Assembly: GCA_020721965.1 (NCBI GenBank)
Contig: DYLS01000006.1
Location: forward strand, 8,387-72,386
Length of the DNA: 64,000 nt
DNA from: Blastopirellula marina
GTDB lineage: Bacteria; Planctomycetota; Planctomycetia; Pirellulales; Thermoguttaceae
Direction of reading: 5' to 3'
Shown here: positions 43,532 to 54,091 of the stretch, in pieces
How the letters are laid out: every line of letters begins with the position of its first letter
Numbering within the stretch: the stretch's first letter is position 1
Made by a program: the position numbers and the translations under genes
Notes under the pieces: generated by a model
The model's input: only the letters and a program-made list of their open reading frames with translations
Database searches by the model: none
Told to the model about the DNA's origin: nothing

Positions 43532-46234
43532 TTATCCATCGTCTGGGGCAGCATGAAATGGCTTTACCTGCACGTTCGAGCGTGTCAAAATCACCGCCAC
43601 GGCGCCATGACGCCTTGTTTCCAAGATTTTCGAGCCAACCGCCCGATATCCCTCCGAAACGTCCCGCGCCAAAGCTCGTCCGTTGCTCATCACCACGATA
43701 GGCGGCCGTACACGCCGTATCCAGGCTGGCGAATTCCCATTCCTGCTGCCATGATGCGGCGCCACCAGCACCGAGCACGCAAGATCCGAACGCCCGAGGA
43801 TGCGCTGCGTGCCGCGACCGTCCAGGTCTCCGGTTAACATGAGCGTGGAGTCCCCACACTGCACGCGGAGGACCAGGCTTTTGGCATTGTCTTCACCCTC
43901 GATCCAATTTTGGGGAGGATGCAGAACGGATAAATGAATCTCATCGGTCGGCCACGCCTCCCAATTTTCGGCTAGCGTTGCCAAAGGAACGTTTTTGGCG
44001 CGAATCGCTTCCAACAATTCGCGCACCAACGGTTCCGATGACCGTATCATGCTCGGTTCCAGGTAGATTTTGCCCACAGAAAAATAATCCAGCAGTCGCG
44101 GAACCGCACCATAATGGTCGAAATCGGCGTGGGAGATGATGATCGCGTCGATATGGGTGACCCCTCGATACCATAAATAGTTCGCCACGGTTTGAGCGGC
44201 CGTTCGATCCCCCAGCATCTTGCCGGCGTCGTACAGCAATATGCGGCCGCCCGGAAGATGAATCGCGATGGCCAGCCCATGACCTACCGACAGGACTGCA
44301 CATTCCACGGTCCCCCGCGACACACGCGGTACCGCAATCGCGTAGCCGAAAAGCAGGAGCGTCCATGCCAGGATCGCCGCTGAAATGGCATATCTTGCAG
44401 CGCGACGATACGGCACGAACACGAGTCCGGCACCGATCGCGTACAGGCCAATCAGCCACCAATCCGGCGGGCCGGGAGACCACAGCACCGCATACGGGAT
44501 ACCATCACCCACATCCACGATCGCGCGAATCAACCGCAGCGTGATATCGCATACACTGCCGCACAACCAACCCAACGGCCAACACCAAGGGCCGAGCAAC
44601 ATCAGCCCGAACCCGAAGGCAAGAACGACGGACAGCGGCGGCAGCAACAGCGGCGTCAAGATGATGCCCAACGGTGCAGCAACGTGAAAACGGGCCATCA
44701 CGAGGGGGGCCGTCACGGTCGCGAGCAGGCCGGAAATTGCGACGCTCTGCCCGATTGCACTTCCCGCCCTGATCAGAGCGCGCTGCCACCTTGGCCGGGC
44801 CTCGAAGATCACTCTAGCCAAGGGATCCTCCGGCCCTCTCGATGCGATTTTCCCCCCAAAGGCGACTAAGGTAGCAGCGATAAGAAACGATAGCTGGGGA
44901 CCGACTCGAAACAAATCGCTCGGATTGCAAATCAGCACAGCGAGGCCGGCGAACGCCAGGGAATTCCAGCCGGATGAACGCCGGAGAAGGGCCTTTCCGA
45001 GGAAGTAAATGGACAAAATAACCGCCGCACGAACGGTCGGTGGCTTTCCTCCGCTGATCATCAAATAGGTCAGTACTGACAACAAGGCCAAGATATAGAT
45101 GGCTCTCCCGCGAACCCCAATCCATCGCAGGACGACCAGCACCGTACCGGCAAAGATTCCAATGTGCAAACCAGAGATCGCCAGGAGGTGAATCGTTCCG
45201 GTCCGCAGCAGCCGCTCCGAAAACTCGTCGTCCACTTCCCGGCGAAAGCCCAACAGCAGGGCCTTTGCCAGCGCGGCTTGCGGTTGGGAAACAAACCGCT
45301 CGATGGCCTCCGCTGCCGAAATTCGGAGCATCGCCAGGAGCCGAGGGATTCCCAGAACCGTTCCCCTCTCTAACATCTCGACCCCAGCCGCCTGTGCATC
45401 GCGAAGCTCCACCAGCACGCGGTCCCCGCGACGGTAACTTCGCAAGTCGAATTGGCCCGGATTGTCGGGCCGCCGGGGGCTGGCAAGGTGGCCTGTGAGC
45501 CGTAGCCGGTCCCCTGGCAGCAGCCTGGGCAGGCTCCCCCGAACGTAAATCTCCAATGTCCCGGACGCAAAACGCCAGACGGTGCCGTCTCGGATGGATA
45601 CCGCTCGGCATCGCAAGATGGTCGTCGCCTGGTTTTGCCACGGCAGCACACGACGCAGCGACGGCTGAGCATGAAGACCGGGTGTCGCGATGACCTCTGG
45701 CACAGATTCCAGAGTGGCTTCCATGCAGATTGCGCTCACGTCATGGTCGCGGGCCGCGTCGAGCACCATATCTTGATGGCTTATTCCCCCACCTTCGGAG
45801 GGGCCGCCCGGCTGGGTATCCAAAGCTAGAGCATAGCGACCCAACTCATCCTGCGAAAAAACGCTGGTATGCCAATAATGAAGTGTCGCGCCGAGGAGCA
45901 CGACCGACAGAAACAACGCGAACCTCGACAGCCCCACACTCCTACGAACGCATAGATAAGCCCATAAAATAAGAAGCGCTACGCCGATCAGCGAGTAGAT
46001 AATGAGGCGTTCGCCGTGCCGCAAAACAGAGAAGTTAGTGAAAATGGTCGGCCCGAAGAAAGCGTCAATCGCAATCCCACACGCCAACGCAGCCAAAGCG
46101 GGAACGAGCGGCTGGTTCCAAGGGGATGGAGTCGCCCGATGTCCTGGATAGGAGAGCGATCGTGGGCGTGGTTGGTACGCCCGCTGCGCCGTCGATTCGA
46201 TACTATTCGTCCTTGGACCGATCACGCTCCCCAT
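43532..46234 (-). CDS. comEC: ComEC/Rec2-family DNA internalization protein
   Basis: DUF4131-like N-term, Competence domain (HLLAISGLHIGIFAGTVLVVLRW, GKPPTVRAAVILSIYFLGK) and MBL domain (SVGHGLAIAIHLPGGRILLYDAG, ISHADFDHYGAVPRLL). Confidence 0.93.
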   Translation of the reverse strand: MGSVIGPRTNSIESTAQRAYQPRPRSLSYPGHRATPSPWNQPLVPALAALACGIAIDAFFGPTIFTNFSVLRHGERLIIYSLIGVALLILWAYLCVRRSVGLSRFALFLSVVLLGATLHYWHTSVFSQDELGRYALALDTQPGGPSEGGGISHQDMVLDAARDHDVSAICMEATLESVPEVIATPGLHAQPSLRRVLPWQNQATTILRCRAVSIRDGTVWRFASGTLEIYVRGSLPRLLPGDRLRLTGHLASPRRPDNPGQFDLRSYRRGDRVLVELRDAQAAGVEMLERGTVLGIPRLLAMLRISAAEAIERFVSQPQAALAKALLLGFRREVDDEFSERLLRTGTIHLLAISGLHIGIFAGTVLVVLRWIGVRGRAIYILALLSVLTYLMISGGKPPTVRAAVILSIYFLGKALLRRSSGWNSLAFAGLAVLICNPSDLFRVGPQLSFLIAATLVAFGGKIASRGPEDPLARVIFEARPRWQRALIRAGSAIGQSVAISGLLATVTAPLVMARFHVAAPLGIILTPLLLPPLSVVLAFGFGLMLLGPWCWPLGWLCGSVCDITLRLIRAIVDVGDGIPYAVLWSPGPPDWWLIGLYAIGAGLVFVPYRRAARYAISAAILAWTLLLFGYAIAVPRVSRGTVECAVLSVGHGLAIAIHLPGGRILLYDAGKMLGDRTAAQTVANYLWYRGVTHIDAIIISHADFDHYGAVPRLLDYFSVGKIYLEPSMIRSSEPLVRELLEAIRAKNVPLATLAENWEAWPTDEIHLSVLHPPQNWIEGEDNAKSLVLRVQCGDSTLMLTGDLDGRGTQRILGRSDLACSVLVAPHHGSRNGNSPAWIRRVRPPIVVMSNGRALARDVSEGYRAVGSKILETRRHGAVAVILTRSNVQVKPFHAAPDDG

Positions 46235-46407
46235 GCCCCACTTGTGTTTCAGTGCGTAGTTCTATAAATTGGTATTTTCGCTTTAGACTGCGGCTCGGTG
46301 TGTCCGTGAATGCCACGCTAACGCTGGGAATGCGCGGCATTCGCATGTAAGTTTATCGTTCCCCTGCTCTCGGACCAATAACTTGCCGACAAAGGCGAGC
46401 GACTCCC

Positions 46408-46905
46408 ATGAAAAGAAAACTGGCCCTTGCGAAGACCTTTCTCGCCAAACCCGCCGCCGTGCGGAGAAAGTGGTTCGTGGTTGATGCCGAAGGTAAAGTG
46501 GTTGGTCGCTTGGCCTCCGATATCGCCATGATCTTGATGGGAAAACATCGGCCAACCTACACCCCCCACGTAGATACTGGGGATTTCGTCATCGTTACGA
46601 ATGTCGAAAAAATCGTCTTCACTGGGAAAAAGTGGCAGCAGAAGCGATACACCTGGTACACGGGTTACCCCGGGCTGCGTTCCGAGACCGCCCAGGAGCG
46701 TCGTGAAAAGGATCCAGCCGCGATTTTAACAGAGGCTGTTCGACGCATGTTACCCAAGAACCGGTTGGCCCGCAAGATGCTGAGTAAGCTCAAGGTCTAT
46801 GCTGGTCCCGAACACCCCCATCAGGCTCAGCAACCAGAGCCGTTGGAGCTCGGGCGAAAACGAACTGGAACTTTTGGACGGCCGATCATTGGAAGAGATT
46901 CCTAA
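46408..46905 (+). CDS. rplM: 50S ribosomal protein L13
   Basis: [57 protein letters not shown]. Confidence 0.96.
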   Translation: MKRKLALAKTFLAKPAAVRRKWFVVDAEGKVVGRLASDIAMILMGKHRPTYTPHVDTGDFVIVTNVEKIVFTGKKWQQKRYTWYTGYPGLRSETAQERREKDPAAILTEAVRRMLPKNRLARKMLSKLKVYAGPEHPHQAQQPEPLELGRKRTGTFGRPIIGRDS

Positions 46906-47282
46906 CCATAGAAAAAGATTCCTAGACATACGCTAGGTTAGATCAGTGTCTCGGTTGGCTGGTGAGCAGGCAAAGACCCAAAAGGACACGCGGCGGCCCG
47001 ATTGAATCTAAACTGGTCTAGCTGCTATGGGCGGGCTTCGTAAAACAGTCCACTTGTGGCACGAACGGACGCCAAAAAACTTCGTGTCCTTCGTGGATGT
47101 ATCGGGCGTTCGTAAAGGCATCAGGCGATAATTGCGGCACCGAGGGCAAGCTCGAATGAAGATGCTCCCAGGTTGTGTTAGCGTTCCAAAGTCTCTAAAA
47201 CAGATTTCTACATCACAGGCTTGGGTTTTACGGCAATGGGAGCGCGTAACGCTCAAGTCGGTACTAAGGGTGACAAGGCAGC

Positions 47283-47702
47283 ATGGCATCGAAGTTGATT
47301 CCAGGTAGCGGTGCGAGCGATTTCGTGGGCACCGGGCGACGGAAAGCCACAGTGGTGGCGAGGGTTCGCGTTTGCCCCGGACAGGGGAAGATCGTCATCA
47401 ATGATCGGAGTTTCGAAGAGTATTTCCCTGTGGAGCTGAACCGGCACGCCGTGATCCGCCCTCTGGATGTGATCGGCCGCCGCGACCAGTACGATGTGAT
47501 CGTGCGTGTCCAAGGTGGAGGAATCTCCGGGCAGGCAGATGCCATCGGCTTGGGCATCGCCCGCGCCTTGGCTAAGCTGGATGCAGAGCTGACCAAGCCA
47601 CTGCGGGATGCAGGGCTTTTAACCTTTGATGCGAGAAAGAAGGAGCGTAAAAAGTACGGCCTTCGCGGCGCCCGGCGTGGAACGCAGTTTTCGAAACGAT
47701 AG
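47283..47702 (+). CDS. rpsI: 30S ribosomal protein S9
   Basis: GTGRRKATVVARVRVCPGQGKIVINDR...GGGISGQADAIGLGIARAL...RKKERKKYGLRGARRGTQFSKR. Confidence 0.97.
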   Translation: MASKLIPGSGASDFVGTGRRKATVVARVRVCPGQGKIVINDRSFEEYFPVELNRHAVIRPLDVIGRRDQYDVIVRVQGGGISGQADAIGLGIARALAKLDAELTKPLRDAGLLTFDARKKERKKYGLRGARRGTQFSKR

Positions 47703-47805
47703 GTTCCTTGCCCAGTACGGTCATTGGATTCCTGTGGATTGCGCCGTGATAATGTCGCGGTTCCCATTAAACAAGGACACTATTTCAGGCAACCACCTCC
47801 TTCAC

Positions 47806-47851
47806 GAAACGGTCGTGGTCCCGCGTTGGGCATGCGACCGTTTCTTTTTTT
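47806..47851 (+). terminator. Rho-independent terminator after rpsI
   Basis: GAAACGGTCG (47806-47815) / CGACCGTTTC (47835-47844) perfect stem followed by T7. Confidence 0.85.
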
Positions 47852-48571
47852 AGTCCCTGCACGCTCGGCGAGGCTTCTTCCCATTCCCCGCAGGCACGGC
47901 ACGGCGAGCAGCACTGTTCCCCCACACGGAAGGCTTTCTAACAACGGCCCGTGATTATCCCGCCGCATATGTCGCCCATTCAAGTCTTCCGCACGACGAA
48001 TGGCGTCTTAGGCAGGACGAATCGCGTGCTGGTGCGATGAACTCCAGGCAGCTTCGTTAAGCAAATCCCTGGCGACATCAATCATCGTGCCATTTTCTTC
48101 GACAGATCAGCATGTGAGGGACACGAGGATCGCAACGCTCCTCGAAGCAATTTCGACGATTCCCATTGTGACACCGCGGGCCGGAATTTTGCATGCGTCG
48201 CCCGCCGATGTCGAAAAAAGGATGAAGAGGCCCCGTGTGCCTCTCCTGCCCAGAATGGATTCTCCTTTCCTCCGCTCACGGCCGTGGAGGAGCATGGATG
48301 CCGCAAGGATTGCACCGGTTGATGCGTCATTTTTGGCGGCATACAGCTCGATTCGACCACGGAGCGCGACGAGCCACGACACTTGTCGCTTCCGTCATCG
48401 GCATTTCCCTGATTCAACGGTAGGCATGATAGACGCGTGCGGCGTCTGCCACATACGTCATGCAAGGCGTTCGGCGCGGCTTGATACAACCTTCAAGCTA
48501 CCGTTAGCAAGGGGAGTCGGCGCGCCTATCTCAGTGGGTGCGGAGCGATTGCCGTGTTTATCGAATTGGTC

Positions 48572-48641
48572 ACAAGTGGGACATTGATGCTGTGCATCCT
48601 GGGCGAACAAGTGGGATATTGATCCTGTGCATCCTGGGCGA
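48572..48641 (+). repeat. 35-bp tandem duplication spanning the leader/start of the protease gene
   Basis: ACAAGTGGGACATTGATGCTGTGCATCCTGGGCGA (48572-48606) and ACAAGTGGGATATTGATCCTGTGCATCCTGGGCGA (48607-48641), 33/35 identical. Confidence 0.92.
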
Positions 48642-51443
48642 AGCGGTATACGACTGAAAGCAGCGGCGATAGCGGCCGTGGCATGGGCGGCGATACCCTG
48701 GAGTCTGGCCGCCGCTTGGCCCTGGAGCACACCTTCGCCTCAAGAACCGCCGCATCCCGCCGTCGCTCGCATTATCGCCCTGGACTTGAAGGGGGCCTCG
48801 CTGGGATCTGGGACCCTTGTGGCCGTGAACGAAACGCACGGCCTGGTCGTCACCAATTGGCATGTGGTGCGGGACGCCCGAGGCGGGGCCATCCTCGTTC
48901 TGTTTCCCGACGGATTTGCCTCTCCTGCTACCGTGCTGAAAACGGATCGCGATTGGGATCTGGCGGCCCTGGCGATTTGGCGTCCCCGGGCGATTCCGGT
49001 CGCGATCGCACAAGCGGCCCCACGTCCCGGTGAGTGGTTGGCTATCGCCGGCTACGGGCAGGGTCAGTATCGCACGGTCAAGGGTGTCTGCACCCAGTAC
49101 TTGTCGCCCAGCCTCAATCTCCCCCGCGAACTCGTGGAACTTCGGGCCGCGGCGCGACAAGGGGACTCCGGCGGTCCGATCTTCAATTCCCACGGTGAAC
49201 TGGTTGGGGTTCTGTTTGGTTCCGGTGACTTCGATACCATGGGGGCATACTGCGGCCGGGTCCGTGCCTTCTTGACCCCTCTGAAAGAGACTTTTTACAA
49301 CTTGCCCGCCCCGCAAGGCGGGCCTCAGATGCTGGCAGCGGGGCCTCCATCGCTTGCACCGGGCAACGCATCCATCCCTGCGGTAGCGGCGTCAGGCCCC
49401 CTCCTCGGCCAGGCCCCTCCACTCGAACGCATCAAGGCGGACGTTGGCCAATTCGGTGCCGCCTCCGACGCGGCAACCATTTCTCCGCCGTCCACCGGAT
49501 CGATTCCGCTGACAGCCGTTGCAGCATCCGAACTGCCGGGTAGCAGAAGCTCGGTCTACGGTACCTTCAGGAGCAATAGCCAGGCAGGGACGGACACGGT
49601 GTCGGCCGGTCATGGCACGTCCGCGTCCTCAAGCTCCGCGGTACCACCCGCTACGTATGGTGACCGTTCCGGAGAACGCATGACGGGCAACGGACCATCA
49701 TTCGGAGATACCCCGGCGAAACCTGGCCCAAATAGCCTGGTTTCGGCAAATCCCCCTGTCGCATCCGTCGAGAGCCAGCAGCGGTCGGATTGGCGGCCAG
49801 ATTCCAGCCGCGGACACATAGCCTCGAATACCCAGGGTTTGGAGAGACCTGGCGGGGGAGCCGGATGGGACTCCGAAGCAGCGATCCCAGGCAACCCAGG
49901 GCCATCCGCTGCCAGTGCGAGAAACGGCGTGTCGGCCAACTCGCCGATTGCATACCAAAACCCGCCTCGCTCCTTCGCGGATCCTGCCCTCCCTCGCGAC
50001 AAGGCTGGCTCTGGCGGACCGCCTTACCCGGGACACGATTACGGTTGGGATCCACAGGGGCGTTCTCCTCCCGAAAGGCACGACCCCTATGGTAGCGGTC
50101 TAGCTTCGTCACCGAACGGTGGATCGCAATATGGCTATAACGATTCAGCGGACACACCTCACACGGCAAACGGAGAACTGGCAAGTAACAGAGACACCCA
50201 TGCACACGTCACGGACGCCGCGGATCGTTCGTGGGATTATCGCGGGGACAACCAGGAGGGTTATAAAGCGGATTATCAGGGAGCATCCCAGGACCAGCTA
50301 ACGGCCAGCATCGACGGCAGCCGTGCCCACGCCAGCACAGGCGCGGTTCGCTCCGATACGGACCTTTCCAGCCGAATCCCCTCCGCTGCCGGTTCCCCCA
50401 CTTACCCGAATTCCGCGACCATCAATCGGCCCATCAACAGCGGTTCTGCGGAAACCTCGTCGTGGAGTGATCGCCCAGGCGAGCCAGATCGTACAAACAG
50501 GGATCATGACCGCGATTCAGAAGCCCAAAGTCGGCAAAAGGCCAACGCGAGCGATCTTTCCCACCGCTACCAGGTGGAGGGATACGGCGACCGGTCATCC
50601 TCCAACGGATGGCCGTCCGGGCAATCGGGAGAATACGAACCGGGAAATCCTGGCGGGCCGGGTGCCTCCGATTTTCAGCCACAGACGCGCGGCGCAAATC
50701 AAGGACGAAGCGTCACGAATACCCGCGAGAAATCGGCCGGGGTGTCGGATCACTCAGTTTCTTTCGAATCCTCGGATTCGTCCTATCTCTCGGGTCAAGA
50801 CCATATCGATCCCTCGGATGGCTCTCGTCCTTCCGATCGAGAGCGTGCCAATTCTTCAGACGGCTCTCGTCCTTCTGAAAATCCAGGAACCGCTTCCGGG
50901 TCAACAAGGGGCGGGCAAATCAAATCCAACTCTCGGGAAGGCAAAAACAACCGAGACGGCTACGATTTAGAAAGCACGACCGCGGAGGAATACGCAAGTG
51001 CGGCGGCTCGCGGCGGCGCTACCGTGTCCAGAAGTGGCTCTTCTGTGGACACCGAAAGTGATGATCGCCGCAGGCACGCGGGCGATTCTTCGGGAAAGAC
51101 AAGCGGGACGGGCACAGGTGCCATTCCACCCATGGCAGTCTCGTCGGCCCAAACGGAAGATTCTGACGGAGGCGAGTCTCTTCCTTACGAGGGCACAAGC
51201 CGTAGTGCAAAGGTCCAGACGGGCCAACACGACAGCCAGCCGGCACATTCTGGGGGGCCTGCGGGAATTGGGATAGAGACACTCTTAGGGTTGATCGGAC
51301 TACTCATCCTCTTCGTTCAGAGCATGCGATGGCTCGGCGGCTTCTACGAGCGATCCCATCGGCGGCGCCGAGATTGGCGGACGCCCCGCCGACGCCCCTA
51401 TTATGAACGCAATATCCGACCCGTCTATCGTTCCTATTGGTAG
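48627..51443 (+). CDS. Trypsin-like serine protease with long low-complexity stalk and C-terminal TM segment
   Basis: VVTNWHVVRD (His), DRDWDLAALAI (Asp), RQGDSGGPIFNSHGELVGVLFG (Ser); about 650 aa S/G/D/N/P/R-rich; C-terminal LLGLIGLLILFVQSMRWLGGFYERSHRRRRDW; GTG start proposed. Confidence 0.85.
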   Translation: MHPGRSGIRLKAAAIAAVAWAAIPWSLAAAWPWSTPSPQEPPHPAVARIIALDLKGASLGSGTLVAVNETHGLVVTNWHVVRDARGGAILVLFPDGFASPATVLKTDRDWDLAALAIWRPRAIPVAIAQAAPRPGEWLAIAGYGQGQYRTVKGVCTQYLSPSLNLPRELVELRAAARQGDSGGPIFNSHGELVGVLFGSGDFDTMGAYCGRVRAFLTPLKETFYNLPAPQGGPQMLAAGPPSLAPGNASIPAVAASGPLLGQAPPLERIKADVGQFGAASDAATISPPSTGSIPLTAVAASELPGSRSSVYGTFRSNSQAGTDTVSAGHGTSASSSSAVPPATYGDRSGERMTGNGPSFGDTPAKPGPNSLVSANPPVASVESQQRSDWRPDSSRGHIASNTQGLERPGGGAGWDSEAAIPGNPGPSAASARNGVSANSPIAYQNPPRSFADPALPRDKAGSGGPPYPGHDYGWDPQGRSPPERHDPYGSGLASSPNGGSQYGYNDSADTPHTANGELASNRDTHAHVTDAADRSWDYRGDNQEGYKADYQGASQDQLTASIDGSRAHASTGAVRSDTDLSSRIPSAAGSPTYPNSATINRPINSGSAETSSWSDRPGEPDRTNRDHDRDSEAQSRQKANASDLSHRYQVEGYGDRSSSNGWPSGQSGEYEPGNPGGPGASDFQPQTRGANQGRSVTNTREKSAGVSDHSVSFESSDSSYLSGQDHIDPSDGSRPSDRERANSSDGSRPSENPGTASGSTRGGQIKSNSREGKNNRDGYDLESTTAEEYASAAARGGATVSRSGSSVDTESDDRRRHAGDSSGKTSGTGTGAIPPMAVSSAQTEDSDGGESLPYEGTSRSAKVQTGQHDSQPAHSGGPAGIGIETLLGLIGLLILFVQSMRWLGGFYERSHRRRRDWRTPRRRPYYERNIRPVYRSYW

Positions 51444-51513
51444 GCTCGTCCTTCCGGCGATTTGCCGCGCGGGGCGATCAGCACCGCTTCGCTTCGGACT
51501 TCCCACTGCTTGC

Positions 51514-52233
51514 CTATTCTTCCTCGGCGTAGAAGAGCATTCGACCGCAAGAGTGGCAATACACGTATTCGCCCAACTTCAACTTGCTGCGCATGTTGAG
51601 GGGAACGTGCTGATTGCACCCGCCGCAAAACTCACCACGCACAGGGGCCAGGGCGCTACTCCCCTTGAGGCGAACGACCCGCTGATACATTTCGCGGACG
51701 TCGCCGGCAAGCATCGATTCGGCACGGCGCAATTCCGATTCCACGCGTTCGATTTCGGCACGGATGGTCGGTTCTTGGCGGGAAAACTCCTCCGACCATT
51801 GCTCAGCTTGTCGCTTGGCCGCCGCGACCTTTTCCTCGCATTCGGCGACGCTGCGCGTGGATGCCTCGGCTCGATCCATCAATTCCAAGGCCTCGTCGGC
51901 CAAGACGGACGCCGCCATCTCATCCGCGGCGATTTGATCTTTCAATACCTGGTACTCGCGATTGTCTTTGGCCTGCATCAACTGCGACTTCCGCCGCTGG
52001 ATGTCGGCTAGCTTTTGGTCGTAATCCATCTGCTTGCGGTGCGCTACCATTTTCAGGTCTTGATGCGCTTTACGAGCCGATTCCAAGACTTGCTCGGCCT
52101 GCTGAACCTGCCGGGCATAGGCTTGAGCCAGCCGGGGCCCCTTCATCATCCTGCCCCGCAGCTCCTCCAAGACCTGGTGCAATCCATGAAGGCGGCGAAA
52201 AATGTCGGAATGCTTATCGGTCTGCGATGTCAT
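51514..52233 (-). CDS. C4-type zinc ribbon domain protein with coiled coil
   Basis: Coiled-coil N-term, C-term FCGGCNQHVPLNMRSKLKLGEYVYCHSCGRMLFY. Start at MTSQTDKHSD because a terminator overlaps the longer ORF start (52284). Confidence 0.88.
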   Translation of the reverse strand: MTSQTDKHSDIFRRLHGLHQVLEELRGRMMKGPRLAQAYARQVQQAEQVLESARKAHQDLKMVAHRKQMDYDQKLADIQRRKSQLMQAKDNREYQVLKDQIAADEMAASVLADEALELMDRAEASTRSVAECEEKVAAAKRQAEQWSEEFSRQEPTIRAEIERVESELRRAESMLAGDVREMYQRVVRLKGSSALAPVRGEFCGGCNQHVPLNMRSKLKLGEYVYCHSCGRMLFYAEEE

Positions 52234-52266
52234 GATGGGCAAGGCCTCCTTGGGGATTTCAAGAAC

Positions 52267-52295
52267 AAAAAAAGGGCCGCCCAATCGGGCAGCCC
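52267..52295 (-). terminator. Rho-independent terminator after rpoD
   Basis: Minus strand GGGCTGCCC-GATT-GGGCGGCCC followed by T7. Confidence 0.85.
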
Positions 52296-52328
52296 GGTGC
52301 CTGGCTATGCGTGACCGCCGACAACAGA

Positions 52329-53999
52329 TCAGCCGGCGGCACCGTCCACGAAGGCGGACAGTTGTCGCGTCCGCACAGGATTCTGAAGCTTTTGCATGGC
52401 TTTGGCCTCGATTTGCCGCACGCGCTCCCGCGTGACTTTGAAGATCCGTCCGACCTCCTCGAGGGTATAGCTGTAGCCGTCACCCAACCCATAGCGCAAT
52501 CGAATGATTTCTCGCTCGCGATAGGTGAGCGTCTTGAGCAAGTTTTCGATCCTTTGCCGCAACAATTCACGATGTGCTGCATGCTCCGGCTTATCGGGTA
52601 CCCGGTCGGCAACCAATTCGCTGAGCGTTCCATCTTCCTCTTCGCCAATCGGGCGATCCAGGCTGCTGGGCTGCCGAACTAATTCCAAGATACGCGCCAC
52701 CTCATCCGGCGGCAACTGGACCCTCTGCGCCAATTCCTCGACCGTCGGTTCTCGGCCAAGATCGTAGGCCATCCGACGCGAAAGATTTTTCAAGGTATTG
52801 ATCAGATCCAGGATGTGGGTGGGGATGCGGATGGTGCGTGCCTGATCGGCAATCGCCCGTGTAATGGCTTGTCGAATCCACCACGTGGCATAGGTAGAAA
52901 ACTTGAAACCGCGTCGATATTCGAATTTATCCACGGCACGCATCAGTCCCGTATTGCCTTCCTGGATGAGATCCAGAAAGCTCAAACCCCGGTTTCGATA
53001 TTTTTTGGCCACGGAAACCACCAGGCGCAGATTGCCTGCCGCTAATTCACGCTTCGCCTCTTCGTAGTCCTGAAATTGAGCCTCCATCTTGCAGCAGCGG
53101 CGTCGCAGACTGCGCGGGCTTTCCTGGGTGCTGACCATCAGATCCCGAAGTTCCCGACGCAGTCGCTCCTTTTCCCCAACGCCGCCGGGCGTCGTCTTCA
53201 GCTCGCGGAGGCGGGCGCGAATCTCCTCCATCCGCGCGCAGATCTCGTTCATCTGCTTCATCATCGAGCGAACGCGGCGCGTGCGCAGCCCAAGCTCTTC
53301 GACCAGTACCAGCATCTTCGCGCGTCGGGCCAGAAAACGCCGGCGGATTCGGGCCTTCAGCGGATCGGGGGTGCGGCGATTGATCAGGCACTTGAAGTCG
53401 CGTTCGTTGGCCGCCATCAGCCCCCGCAAGGTGGGTAGATTGTGCGGCATCCGCCTTAGAATCTGCTCTTTTGTCAACTGATCCGTCAGCGAGACCTTCA
53501 AGGTGCGATCGAACGAGAGCCGCCCCTGTTGGACCTGTTCTAATATCTGGACGGCATTTTTCAACACCAAATAACAACCAATGACGGACCGCCGAAACCG
53601 TTTCCGGCTGACCTCAATCCGCTTCGCCAAGGCCACTTCTTGCTCGCGGCTGAGTAAGGGCACTTGCGACATCTGGCTGAGGTACAAGCGAATGGGATCG
53701 CTGCTCCAGCGGACCTTATCCCCGGGAAAGAGATCTCGCAAACTGGGGTCCTTGAGAAGCGATTCCTCTTGCGATGAAACCGCTAGGGCAGAGATGCCTG
53801 ACGGTCGGCCACGAACCAGCTCGATCCCGGCTTCCTCTATCGCCGTGACCAGTCGATCGAGCCGCTCCGGATTGTTCTCTTGATCGGGGAGATAAGCAGT
53901 GATTTGCTCGTAGGTGAGATAACCTTGAGCCCTTCCTTGGGCCATCAAAGCGCACAATTCCTTGTCGCCGTGCTTCACGGGTCGTCTCCTTTCGCGCAT
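52329..53999 (-). CDS. rpoD: RNA polymerase primary sigma factor (RpoD/SigA)
   Basis: [74 protein letters not shown]; region 4 [24 protein letters not shown]; region 1.1-like N-terminus. Confidence 0.97.
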   Translation of the reverse strand: MRERRRPVKHGDKELCALMAQGRAQGYLTYEQITAYLPDQENNPERLDRLVTAIEEAGIELVRGRPSGISALAVSSQEESLLKDPSLRDLFPGDKVRWSSDPIRLYLSQMSQVPLLSREQEVALAKRIEVSRKRFRRSVIGCYLVLKNAVQILEQVQQGRLSFDRTLKVSLTDQLTKEQILRRMPHNLPTLRGLMAANERDFKCLINRRTPDPLKARIRRRFLARRAKMLVLVEELGLRTRRVRSMMKQMNEICARMEEIRARLRELKTTPGGVGEKERLRRELRDLMVSTQESPRSLRRRCCKMEAQFQDYEEAKRELAAGNLRLVVSVAKKYRNRGLSFLDLIQEGNTGLMRAVDKFEYRRGFKFSTYATWWIRQAITRAIADQARTIRIPTHILDLINTLKNLSRRMAYDLGREPTVEELAQRVQLPPDEVARILELVRQPSSLDRPIGEEEDGTLSELVADRVPDKPEHAAHRELLRQRIENLLKTLTYREREIIRLRYGLGDGYSYTLEEVGRIFKVTRERVRQIEAKAMQKLQNPVRTRQLSAFVDGAAG

Positions 54000-54091
54000 C
54001 CGAGCGCGTCGAGAGCCAAACGAATCGGAAATCGAGGGAAGGTTGCGGGGCTACCAAGTTGCGGGAACCCTCGATCCCGACGCCAAAATCC

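Noticed and set aside
48421-48480. Possible reverse-oriented R1 fragment (TTGCATGACGTATGTGGCAGACGCC on minus)
   Set aside because: Similarity limited to about 25 nt and no TIR; could be chance.
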